Assembly (NCBI RefSeq): GCF_000373265.1
Contig: NZ_KB890761.1
Coordinates: forward strand, 62,001 to 126,000
DNA length: 64,000 nt
From: Pontibacter roseus DSM 17521
GTDB taxonomy: Bacteria > Bacteroidota > Bacteroidia > Cytophagales > Hymenobacteraceae
Direction: 5' to 3'
Part shown: one piece after another, positions 52,403-60,051 of the stretch
Layout: every line of letters starts with the position of its first letter
Position numbering within the stretch: the stretch's first letter is position 1
Program-made: the position numbers and the translations under genes
Notes under the pieces: generated by a model
The model's input: only the letters and a program-made list of their open reading frames with translations
What the model was told of the DNA's origin: nothing
Databases searched by the model: none

Positions 52403-53317
52403 ATGCACGACAATAATAAGTATGACGTCATCATCATCGGGGGAGGAGCGGCTGGACTCAACGCAGCCATGATACTGGGCAGGTCCAGGCGCAAAGTGGT
52501 GGTGTTTGACAGCGGCAAACCCCGCAACCGGTGGGCAACCAACATGAACGGGTTCCTATCGAGCGATGGCGTCAACCCACGCGACTTCATACAGAAAGGC
52601 CGGGAGGAGCTTCGGAAATACAACGTAGAGATTATAGACATAGAAGTGGCCACCGCTACCTACAGCAAAGGCATATATGTAGTAAACGACGTGGAAGACA
52701 GGGTATACCACTCGCGCAAGCTGCTGCTCGCCACCGGCCTCAAAGACACATTACCTGAACTGGAAGGGATTGAGCCCCTGTACGGCAAGAGCGTGCACCA
52801 CTGCCCCTACTGCGATGGCTGGGAAAACAGCGACAAGGCCATTGCGGTGTATGGCAAAGACAGAAGCGGCATCGGGCAGGCGTTGGCCATGAAAAACTGG
52901 AGCGATGACGTGACCCTTTATACCGATGGCACTGAGAAACTCCGCCGAGAGGACATGGAACTGCTCAAACTCAACGGTGTAAAGGTATGCACCGGAGCCA
53001 TCGCGCGCCTGGAGGGAGAGGAAGGTATGCTGCAGCGCATTGTGCTGAAAAACGGGGAGTCGCGGGAGCAGCAGGCCCTGTTCTTCTCCGGCGAGACAAA
53101 GCAGCAGTCAGACCTGGGGCAGCAGCTGGGTTGTGAGTTCACAGGTAAGGGCGTTATCAAGACCCGCCGTCTGCAGCGGTCCAACATACCGGGCCTCTAC
53201 GTGGCCGGCGACGCCGCCCGCGACATGCAGCTGGTGATTGTGGCCGCCGCCGAAGGGGCCAGAGCCGGCGTGGCCATTAACATGGAATTACAGCAGGAGG
53301 ACCGGGTAAGGGAATAG
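52403..53317 (+). CDS. NAD(P)/FAD-dependent thioredoxin reductase-like protein
   Basis: 304 residues. N-terminal FAD site YDVIIIGGGAAGLNAAMILG, redox pair CPYC (Cys134, Cys137) in HHCPYCDGWE, and C-terminal GLYVAGDAARDMQ. The NAD(P) site reads IAVYGKDRSGIGQA, short of the usual GGGxSA, so the cofactor preference is unclear. No thioredoxin gene is adjacent. It likely reduces a small disulfide protein or low-molecular-weight substrate in the cytoplasm. Confidence 0.9.
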   Translation: MHDNNKYDVIIIGGGAAGLNAAMILGRSRRKVVVFDSGKPRNRWATNMNGFLSSDGVNPRDFIQKGREELRKYNVEIIDIEVATATYSKGIYVVNDVEDRVYHSRKLLLATGLKDTLPELEGIEPLYGKSVHHCPYCDGWENSDKAIAVYGKDRSGIGQALAMKNWSDDVTLYTDGTEKLRREDMELLKLNGVKVCTGAIARLEGEEGMLQRIVLKNGESREQQALFFSGETKQQSDLGQQLGCEFTGKGVIKTRRLQRSNIPGLYVAGDAARDMQLVIVAAAEGARAGVAINMELQQEDRVRE

Positions 53318-53320
53318 GCG

Positions 53321-54166
53321 CTAGGCCACCTTGCCCTGATGGCTCGCCTGCTGCGCCATACCTTGGTTTCGATTCTGCTCCACAGGCTGGAAGAGGTGTT
53401 CCTGCAGGCAGTACCGGTAGCCTTCCACGAGCAGGTGCATGATGAGGTGCTCCACCGCAATGGGCTCACTCTCCTGCACCTGCCGCGTGTTGGAGAAGCG
53501 GATGTTGCTGGCGTCAATGATGGTGACCACGCCTGTACCAAACACCTCCACCTTATCTCCCCCTCTTATGATGATGCCGGTCTCTTCGCTCAAACCTATA
53601 CCTACATAATGCGGGTCGTGGGCTACGGCGTGCGCCAATCGCCCGAACCTGCCCCGCTCCACAAAGTGGGTGTCCAGGTATACGTGCTGGATGAAGCCGA
53701 AACCCTCGGTGGTTTTCATCTCTCCTTTGATGAGTGAGTAATGGCCGTAGCCGTCATAAATCATCCGGTCTGACATGACCGCGGCTCCGGCGCTCGTGCC
53801 GGCAATGATGATGTCTTCCTCGTGATAGCGCCTCCGCATGATGTCCAGCAACTGCGTGCCGCCTATGAACTCCATTAACCGCACCTGGTCGCCCCCGGTG
53901 AAGAAGATGACGTCGGCTTGGGTGATACGCTCTATGTACTCGGGCTTGTCGGCTTCGTGCTCCTCGTCTATCAGCATGAACTCCGCCTTGCCGCAGCCAA
54001 GCTCTTCAAACGCTTCCTTGTAGGCGAAGCCAGACTCGGCGGGCTCTGTGGCCGCCGTCGCTATGATTTCAATATTGGAATTGATGGGGCATATTTCCGA
54101 CCGGATGAGCTTGATGAGGTCATCGTCGTATCCGCCGCCAAGTGCTATCAGTGTGCCTTTGCTCAT
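53321..54166 (-). CDS. cyanophycinase (peptidase S51)
   Basis: 281 residues. Start MSKGTLIALGGGYDDDLI; nucleophile Ser125 in IAGTSAGAAVMSDRMI, FFTGGDQVRLMEFI and YVGIGLSEETGIIIRGGDKVEV match cyanophycinase. It would cut cyanophycin (Asp-Arg polymer) to beta-Asp-Arg. No cyanophycin synthetase or isoaspartyl dipeptidase is in the window, so it may scavenge external polymer or have another substrate. It converges tail to tail with the flavoprotein gene. Confidence 0.9.
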   Translation of the reverse strand: MSKGTLIALGGGYDDDLIKLIRSEICPINSNIEIIATAATEPAESGFAYKEAFEELGCGKAEFMLIDEEHEADKPEYIERITQADVIFFTGGDQVRLMEFIGGTQLLDIMRRRYHEEDIIIAGTSAGAAVMSDRMIYDGYGHYSLIKGEMKTTEGFGFIQHVYLDTHFVERGRFGRLAHAVAHDPHYVGIGLSEETGIIIRGGDKVEVFGTGVVTIIDASNIRFSNTRQVQESEPIAVEHLIMHLLVEGYRYCLQEHLFQPVEQNRNQGMAQQASHQGKVA

Positions 54167-54595
54167 ATGGTGTGCTGTGTTGAAAACCCTTGTTATACTG
54201 CCAACGCGCCCCGGGGGTTTGCCAGCAGCTATTCGTCCAAATCAGCCCTGCTTTTGCCTGACTTACCTGGACTGATGGGTAACAAGGATGCCTTTCTTTT
54301 GTTGTTTCGAGCTCTGCCTCAGGCGATTATTTTCTTTAGCGGCTCTGTCCGCGCCGCACATTTGTTCGCTTCCGAACACTGATATGTACGCTCCCGGACG
54401 CTTTCTCCTTCACTCAATCACTAAACTCTTACATAACACACTGACTTACAACGTTTTATACATGTGGCACACAAAATGTAATAGGTTCAAATGAAAGTAA
54501 AAAAAATTATAGTGCACCAAGCAACCTTTCCCTTGTAAGCACTATCTATTAAGTACTTAGAAAACAAAAACAGTCACCATAAAAATATAAAAGCC
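54167..54595. other. intergenic region before the peptide trio
   Basis: About 430 bases with no convincing gene. The last 150 bases are AT-rich. I found no TAnnTTTG element, operator or RNA fold that I would defend; the promoter of the peptide genes must lie here. Confidence 0.5.
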
Positions 54596-54772
54596 ATGAA
54601 AATCTTAGTCCTTCTTTTCGCAATAGTTCTAGGTTTCGGTGCCACCTGCAAAAAAACCGCAGATGATGTTTCCGTAACCGCCATCAAGTACAAGCACCAG
54701 CAGGAGCTGAAAGAGTTCAGCCAGCAGCCAAACCTTCTACCAGAGGTGGTAATCGTTGCGCCTCGCGCATAA
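54596..54772 (+). CDS. tiny secreted peptide 1 of a tandem trio
   Basis: 58 residues. A hydrophobic signal-like start (MKILVLLFAIVLGFGATCKK) leads to a charged segment (KYKHQQELKEFSQQ) and the end motif NLLPEVVIVAPRA. The next gene shares the DNA around the ATG (AAAxCCATGAAAATC), the signal pattern and LLPEVVIxAPR, so the two arose by duplication. No function is known. The motif resembles the EVVVTA-type segment near the TonB box of SusC-like receptors, which may be chance. Confidence 0.7.
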   Translation: MKILVLLFAIVLGFGATCKKTADDVSVTAIKYKHQQELKEFSQQPNLLPEVVIVAPRA

Positions 54773-54831
54773 CGCCACTCCCATACCCTACATAGAGCGC
54801 TTAACCTAATCACCAATTACCTACCAAAACC

Positions 54832-55035
54832 ATGAAAATCTTAATTCTTCTTTTCGGAATGACAGCCGCGTTTGGCGCCGCCGGAAAAAAAACAGCCAGT
54901 GACCTGAAAGAAATTGCTATCAGAAACGAGCTGCGCGAGTACAAGACTTACCCTAACCTTCTGCCCGAAGTGGTGATTACCGCCCCACGGGTGGCCCCTG
55001 AAGCAGAACAGAAAAACGAGATTGCACCAGAATAA
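54832..55035 (+). CDS. tiny secreted peptide 2 of a tandem trio
   Basis: 67 residues: MKILILLFGMTAAFGAAGKK, then a charged helix (DLKEIAIRNELREYKT) and LLPEVVITAPRVAPEAEQKN. It starts 59 bases after peptide 1 ends. The first 15 coding bases and the leader CCATGAAAATCTTA are nearly the same in both. It carries nine residues beyond the shared motif that peptide 1 lacks. Confidence 0.75.
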   Translation: MKILILLFGMTAAFGAAGKKTASDLKEIAIRNELREYKTYPNLLPEVVITAPRVAPEAEQKNEIAPE

Positions 55036-55074
55036 GCTTAGTACCCAATCGCTCCATTAGTCCAAAATAAAACC

Positions 55075-55239
55075 ATGAAAATCGTACTTCTTTTACTTGT
55101 ACTGGTAGCAGCCTTCGGCTTCGCCATGAAAAAGACCTTTGACTCCCGCGTACTGTTGGCCGAGCGCATCAAAACAGAGCGCAGCCTGGCTTGGGCAGAG
55201 CAGACAGCGCCAGAGCCCCGGACGGTGATTTTGCTGTAG
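55075..55239 (+). CDS. tiny secreted peptide 3 of a tandem trio
   Basis: 54 residues: MKIVLLLLVLVAAFGFAMKK followed by TFDSRVLLAERIKTERSLAW and a short tail APEPRTVILL. It shares the signal region, the Lys-Lys junction and the leader with peptides 1 and 2 but not the LLPEVVI motif. It is 39 bases after peptide 2 and is followed by the terminator at 55411-55446, so the three form one transcript. Confidence 0.65.
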   Translation: MKIVLLLLVLVAAFGFAMKKTFDSRVLLAERIKTERSLAWAEQTAPEPRTVILL

Positions 55240-55410
55240 CCGGGGCTACCGCGCCTCCCGGCAAAGCCGCCTCCTGCTGGTGCCCCACCATCAACGGTTC
55301 ACAGTTTCTCCGTTCTTCAGTCTCATGTTATCACAAAGCATAAACGGCGCCTGCACATGGCGCTCAGTTCTGAAAGCTGATGCTGTAACAACAAATTTAT
55401 GTGCCCCCTT

Positions 55411-55446
55411 CGCCAGCCCGGAAATGTTTTCCGGGCTGGCGTTTTT
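55411..55446 (+). terminator. terminator of the peptide trio
   Basis: A 14-bp perfect GC-rich stem (55411-55424 with 55428-55441), a 3-base loop and TTTTT at 55442-55446: a textbook intrinsic terminator on the plus strand. It shows that the small genes upstream are transcribed. Confidence 0.93.
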
Positions 55447-55460
55447 AATGACCAGGGTAT

Positions 55461-55499
55461 AGCCAAGCAGCCCGACCTGGGTGGTCGGGCTGCTTGGCT
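55461..55499 (-). terminator. terminator of the WPFGK-repeat gene
   Basis: A 17-bp perfect stem (55461-55477 with 55483-55499, loop TGGGT) whose outer base is the last base of the stop codon of the minus-strand gene. Directly next to the peptide-trio terminator, back to back. Confidence 0.8.
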
Positions 55500-56152
55500 T
55501 AGTTGTTCTGCTTCTTGAATATCTTGTCGAGGTCGATTCGCTTCTCAGGCTCCTGCTTCACGGGCTCCTCCTGCTCCTTGCCAAATGGCCAGCCCCGCTT
55601 CTTCTTGGGTGGTTCTTCTTTCTTCTTACCGAATGGCCAACCGGAGCGCTCTTCCTCCTCTTCTACTTCCTGCTTCCCAAATGGCCAGAGTTTTTTCTTC
55701 TCCTTTTTCTCGGCCAGTATCACGTAGCGTATCGAGATGCCTGTGGCCAGCTTGACCCAGTCCTCATGGTTGATATGCAGGGCCGGCTTCACATCTGCCG
55801 ACAACAGGATGGGCAACCCGTTGATTTTATACTCTACTCCCAGGATGCCATCCACACCTGTGAATACGCCGTGGTCTTTGAGGTTGCCTATATGCCCGCC
55901 GGCGCCCAGGTAGTAGTTGAAGCGCTGGCCCAGAATAGGGAAATGCCGTTGGTAGAGCAGGGTGCCGCTGTACTCGCGCGAGCCCACCAAAGCCATACCT
56001 TCCAGTGTGCTTTTATCACCTAGCCTTTGCTGCACGGTGGCGCCAAACTCGTTGCCGCCTAAACGTATACCTGCCGCTGTTCTGTATTTCTGTGCCTGGC
56101 TTGCCGAGGCCACTCCCAACACAAGGAGCACTGCTAAAAAAAGTCTTCTCAT
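55499..56152 (-). CDS. outer-membrane-like protein with WPFGK repeat tail
   Basis: 217 residues. Signal peptide (ends SASQAQ), then about 125 residues with beta-barrel character (AAGIRLGGNEFGATVQQRLG, YLGAGGHIGNL, ISIRYVILAE). The last 65 residues are a highly charged tail with three copies of WPFGK (KLWPFGKQ, SGWPFGKK, RGWPFGKE) spaced by Glu/Lys/Pro runs of 13-16 residues, then RIDLDKIFKK. The tail would lie in the periplasm and could bind a partner or peptidoglycan. No family recognised for the tail. Confidence 0.75.
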   Translation of the reverse strand: MRRLFLAVLLVLGVASASQAQKYRTAAGIRLGGNEFGATVQQRLGDKSTLEGMALVGSREYSGTLLYQRHFPILGQRFNYYLGAGGHIGNLKDHGVFTGVDGILGVEYKINGLPILLSADVKPALHINHEDWVKLATGISIRYVILAEKKEKKKLWPFGKQEVEEEEERSGWPFGKKKEEPPKKKRGWPFGKEQEEPVKQEPEKRIDLDKIFKKQNN

Positions 56153-56370
56153 CTCAAGTCTGTGGAGTCTGCTTGCTCCCTCACAAATATCTTACCTATT
56201 GTGCAAACTGCTATACCTGTCGCGCTGCTTTCTACACTTTGCGGTAACAATGCAAAATTTTAGCGCCAAACTTCCACCCAAGGGTATGGCAGCGTGCGAA
56301 GGAACAGCCTCTGTAACGCAAGGTGGCAGTAGTTCTTGCCTCTACAGATTAAAAACATAGCTTGCAGCGG

Positions 56371-56787
56371 CTAATAGTCTCCTTTGAAGCCTCCGCGGCC
56401 TGACTTCTTCTCCGACTGTTTGCGTTTTCTTTCCAGGCGCTTCCGCACCGAGGCATGGGTTGGCTTGGTGGCTTTGCGCTTTTTCTGCCGGGTCAGGGCC
56501 TGCCGCAGCAATTCATAGAAACGCTCCATACAGCGCTCCTTGTTCTGCAACTGGCTGCGCTCCGTCTGGCAAACCACCTGCAGATACCCCTCGCCGTTGA
56601 TGCGGTTGGCGAGTTTCTCCTGCACCAGCGCCTTCTCCTCCTCGCTGAGCAGGGCGGAGCTGTCCACGTGGAACCGCAGCTCCACTTTGGTGGCTACTTT
56701 GTTCACATTCTGTCCGCCTGCCCCGCCGCTTCTGGAAGCCTGAAAGCTCAGTTCCGGCTCAAAATCGCGTTCTTTTATATCTATCAC
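56371..56787 (-). CDS. arfB: peptidyl-tRNA hydrolase ArfB
   Basis: 138 residues. The release-factor GGQ motif is in RSGGAGGQNVNKVATKVELRF and the basic C-terminal tail (RKRLERKRKQSEKKSGRGGF) enters the empty mRNA channel of stalled ribosomes. It rescues ribosomes stalled without a stop codon. The length is normal for ArfB/YaeJ. Confidence 0.94.
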   Translation of the reverse strand: MIDIKERDFEPELSFQASRSGGAGGQNVNKVATKVELRFHVDSSALLSEEEKALVQEKLANRINGEGYLQVVCQTERSQLQNKERCMERFYELLRQALTRQKKRKATKPTHASVRKRLERKRKQSEKKSGRGGFKGDY

Positions 56788-57322
56788 GTGTTGTATATAA
56801 GTGCTCTACATGAATCATTGGCCTACACCGGCTATACCTCCGCTAAATATACTGCATTCCTGTTACGTCTTTCTGACACTTCCTCCAGCTTTTTATGAGA
56901 TTTCGGATTTCTACCTCATGCAGAAATACCTGCTTGTCTGCCTGCTGCTTCCTTGGCTTGCTGTGCCTATGGCGTCGCGGGCTCAACCATGTTCTGTCTA
57001 ATTAGTGTGCAGCTATACGTGCGCGTTGCCGGAGAGGGCTAATCCTATCGTTTCATCTAGAGTGGGGCCAGACGAGTACCTTCTGTCCAAGTTTGCCAAC
57101 GCCACCTACTTAAACCACAGTCCCTACCAGGAGCAGCCGGAGCTCTTCCAGAAGCATATCCAAGCTTTTCTGGTTTCTTGAATTAGGTTTCTTCCGTTGT
57201 CAGGTATACCGTGAGCCGCTGTCGCAAGGGGTGGTTCCTTCTTTTTTGAACAAGCCTTTCCGTAACCAAAGTCTGAAACTAAGCCGTATGCAATACAACC
57301 CGCAAACAAGACGGCTATACCT
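56788..57322. other. 535-base region with a gene remnant
   Basis: No intact gene. It contains the broken reading frame at 56918-57181 and a CTATACCT octamer at both ends (about 56831 and 57313). Otherwise I see nothing. Confidence 0.6.
56918..57181 (+). pseudogene. remnant of a secreted alpha/beta hydrolase
   Basis: From the ATG at 56918 the frame reads a signal peptide (MQKYLLVCLLLPWLAVPMAS, then RAQ), hits a TAA at 56999-57001, and stays coding-like in the same frame to 57181. The last part, ANATYLNHSPYQEQPELF then QKHIQAFL, looks like the C-terminal end of an alpha/beta hydrolase, where the His is catalytic. Third codon positions in that part are GC-rich as in real genes. The middle (about 200 residues) is absent, so this looks like a gene with an internal deletion. 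Confidence 0.5.
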
Positions 57323-58297
57323 ATGAAAGACGACAAACTGAAAATAGGCTACCACGCCTCCCATGAGCAGTTCAAACCAAGTGCGCTGCTACAGTACGTG
57401 CAACTGGCCCAGCAGGCGGGCTTCAACGCCTCTCTCTCCTCGGACCACTTCGCTCCCTGGAGTCTCGACCAGGGCGAAAGCGGCTTTGCCTGGTCCTGGC
57501 TGGGGGCGGCTATGCAGGCCACCGATTTATCGTTCGGCATTGTGAACGCGCCCGGGCAGCGCTACCACCCGGCCATCATCGCGCAGGCCGCCGCCACGCT
57601 AGCCGAGATGTTCCCGGAACGGTTCTGGGTAGCCATGGGCAGCGGACAGTACATCAATGAGCAGATAACCGGCGAGCACTGGCCCGTGAAGGAAGACCGC
57701 AATGCCCGCCTCAAGGAATGCGTTGACATCATCCGGGCATTATGGGCTGGCGAGACGGTGACGCACCACGGACTCGTGCAGGTGGAGGAGGCGAAGCTCT
57801 ACACGCGTGCGCCCATACCCCCCAAAATCATAGGGGCGGCCATCACCGAGAAGACAGCGGAGTGGGTGGGCGGCTGGGCCGATGGTTTGATTACCGTATC
57901 CAAACCGCCAAAGGAGCTGAAAAAGATGGTGGAGGCCTTCCACAGAGGCGGCGGCGAAGGCAAGCCCATGTACCTGAAGGTGCAGCTGTCCTACGCCGAC
58001 GATGAGAAGCAGGCGCTGCAGGAGGCGCATGCGCAGTGGCGTTCCAATATCTTCCCAAGCGCGGTGCTCTCTGACCTGCGCAAGGCGGAGCAGCTGGAGC
58101 AGGCGGCCATGTTCGTGCGCGAGGAGGACCTGCGGGAGCATGTGCGCATCTCATCTGACCCGAACCAGCACGTGGAGTGGCTGCAGCAGGACATCGAACT
58201 AGGCTTTAGCCAGCTGATGCTGCACAATGTCAACCTGCAGCAGGAGCGCTACATCGAGGTGTTCGGGGACAAGGTCATTCCGCAGCTCCTCCGCTGA
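57323..58297 (+). CDS. LLM-class flavin oxidoreductase (TIGR03885 type)
   Basis: 324 residues, TIM-barrel luciferase-like fold. KIGYHASHEQFKPSALLQYV, LSSDHFAPWSLDQGESGFAW, NAPGQRYHPAIIAQAAATLAEMFPERF and MGSGQYINEQITGEHWP fit the non-F420, FMN-using subgroup TIGR03885. It probably oxidises an organic substrate with FMN; the substrate is unknown. It stands alone, 68 bases before the site-2 protease. Confidence 0.88.
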   Translation: MKDDKLKIGYHASHEQFKPSALLQYVQLAQQAGFNASLSSDHFAPWSLDQGESGFAWSWLGAAMQATDLSFGIVNAPGQRYHPAIIAQAAATLAEMFPERFWVAMGSGQYINEQITGEHWPVKEDRNARLKECVDIIRALWAGETVTHHGLVQVEEAKLYTRAPIPPKIIGAAITEKTAEWVGGWADGLITVSKPPKELKKMVEAFHRGGGEGKPMYLKVQLSYADDEKQALQEAHAQWRSNIFPSAVLSDLRKAEQLEQAAMFVREEDLREHVRISSDPNQHVEWLQQDIELGFSQLMLHNVNLQQERYIEVFGDKVIPQLLR

Positions 58298-58365
58298 GCC
58301 AAGGGGGCTTCAACTTAAGGCTTAGTTGTGCGTTACAGGTATAACACATCAGGTATAGGAACGCT

Positions 58366-59445
58366 ATGAAATGGTCGCTGAATCTGGGCAGAATAGCAGG
58401 CATCAAAATCCTGGTGCACTGGACCTTCCTCATTCTCCTGGGCTGGATTGTGTTCTCGGAGATGCGGCGGGGCAGCGATTTCACCACCACGTTGCTGTCA
58501 CTGGCCTTTGTGCTCACCATCTTCCTGTGTGTGGTGCTGCACGAACTGGGCCACTCCCTCACCGCCCGCCGCTTCGGCGTTCCTACCAAGATGATTACGC
58601 TGTTGCCCATAGGCGGCGTGGCCAGCCTGGAGCGTATACCTGAAAACCCCAAACAGGAGTTACTCATAGCCGCTGCCGGTCCCGCGGTGAACGTAGTGAT
58701 TGCGTTGGTGCTCTGGCTGGTGCTGCCTCCGCTGCGCGACATCCCCAACGAGGAGTTCTTCAGCCGCATCACGCCTGCCAATTTCCTATACCTGCTCTTC
58801 TTCGTCAACCTTATGCTGGTGGTGTTCAACGCCATACCTGCGTTTCCGATGGATGGGGGCCGTGTGCTGCGGGCGCTGCTGGCTTTTAAACTGGGGCGAG
58901 TGCGGGCTACGCAGATAGCGGCAAACCTAGGGCAACTGCTGGCCATCTTCTTTGTGTTCATCGGCTTCTTCTACAACCCTTTCCTGATACTCATCGGCTT
59001 GTTCGTTTTCTTTGGGGCCTACTCCGAGAACATCATCGTGCAGCATCTTGAGTTCCTGCGCGGCCACCTCGTGCGCGAGGGCATGATGACCAACTTTGTC
59101 ACCCTGGCTCCCACCGAAACGGTGCGCGATGCCCTGAGCAAACTCCTCAACGGCTCGGAGCATGACTTCGTGGTGGAGCAGGACGGCCAGGTGGTGGGCA
59201 CGCTGACCCGCATGCAGCTCATCCAGGCCGTGAAGGAGGAACAGATAGACACTTCTGTGTCGGAAGTCATGTCGCAGGAGGTGCGGGCCTTCAACGTGCA
59301 GGACAAACTGGCGGAGGCTTATACCGAGCTGCAGAAGACAAAGGCCCCGCTATACCCGGTACTGGAGAACGGCCGTCTCGCCGGGGTCATCAACACCGAC
59401 AACATCAACGAGTTCATCCTCATTAAGTCCGCCCTGTCACATTAG
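58366..59445 (+). CDS. site-2 protease family metalloprotease with CBS domains
   Basis: 359 residues. Membrane helices carry the zinc site HELGH (His59, Glu60, His63) and the distant Asp163 in PMDGGRVL, as in SpoIVFB-type S2P proteases. Two CBS domains follow (EGMMTNFVTLAPTETVRDAL and VMSQEVRAFNVQDKLAE), which usually bind adenosine nucleotides and tune activity. It cuts substrates within the inner membrane. Two GGTATA copies lie just before the ATG. Confidence 0.92.
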   Translation: MKWSLNLGRIAGIKILVHWTFLILLGWIVFSEMRRGSDFTTTLLSLAFVLTIFLCVVLHELGHSLTARRFGVPTKMITLLPIGGVASLERIPENPKQELLIAAAGPAVNVVIALVLWLVLPPLRDIPNEEFFSRITPANFLYLLFFVNLMLVVFNAIPAFPMDGGRVLRALLAFKLGRVRATQIAANLGQLLAIFFVFIGFFYNPFLILIGLFVFFGAYSENIIVQHLEFLRGHLVREGMMTNFVTLAPTETVRDALSKLLNGSEHDFVVEQDGQVVGTLTRMQLIQAVKEEQIDTSVSEVMSQEVRAFNVQDKLAEAYTELQKTKAPLYPVLENGRLAGVINTDNINEFILIKSALSH

Positions 59446-59566
59446 CAATTCCGCCTCGGCTATACCTTGCGGCTGATTAAAGCCCCCAAAATTCAAGCGC
59501 GGAATACTTACAGCGTGCCTTTTTGGCTACAGCTATACCTTATAATTGCTAACCCTTCACTTAAAA

Positions 59567-59614
59567 TACGAAAATAATCGTACTTTACTTTACCATCTTA
59601 CGAAACGTTTCGTA
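59567..59614 (+). promoter_or_regulatory. two-dyad operator for the BlaI-type repressor
   Basis: A perfect 16-bp palindrome TACGAAACGTTTCGTA (59599-59614) and a related 16-bp dyad TACGA-AAATAA-TCGTA (59567-59582) start exactly 32 bases apart (about three helical turns), 45-92 bases upstream of the blaI-type start. This matches autoregulation of BlaI/MecI repressors at paired dyads. The binding protein is inferred from position. Confidence 0.72.
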
Positions 59615-59658
59615 TAAAGAGGTAGTGCAACTTTCCTCACAAGTCACCTCTCTTTCTT

Positions 59659-60051
59659 ATGATGAACCTGAACCAATCCCAGAAACCCACAGACTCGGAG
59701 CTGGAGATACTGCAGGTGCTGTGGCAGCATGGGCCCAGCACGGTGCGCTTTGTACACGAAGAACTGAGCAAAACCAAGGACGCCGGCTATACCACTACGC
59801 TCAAACTCATGCAGATTATGGCCGAGAAAGGCATGCTGCAGGTAGACAAAGCCACCCGCTCCCACGTGTACGAGCCGGTACTGCAGGAAGAGGACACCCA
59901 ACGCCGCCTGTTGGACCGTTTCTTAGACACCACCTTCCGGGGCTCCGCCATGAAAATGGTCTTGCAGGCACTCGGCAACCACAAAGCATCTAAAGAGGAA
60001 CTGGACGAGATACGCGATTTATTAGATAAAATGGAAGGAGGCGACAAATGA
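59659..60051 (+). CDS. BlaI/MecI/CopY family repressor
   Basis: 130 residues, winged-helix repressor: PTDSELEILQVLWQHGPSTV, HEELSKTKDAGYTTTLKLMQ and a C-terminal dimerisation helix with FLDTTFRGSAMKMVLQAL. The gene overlaps the next one by four bases (ATGA). Such repressors dimerise on dyads and are released when the partner M56 protease cuts them. Two in-frame ATGs (59659, 59662) are adjacent. Confidence 0.94.
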   Translation: MMNLNQSQKPTDSELEILQVLWQHGPSTVRFVHEELSKTKDAGYTTTLKLMQIMAEKGMLQVDKATRSHVYEPVLQEEDTQRRLLDRFLDTTFRGSAMKMVLQALGNHKASKEELDEIRDLLDKMEGGDK

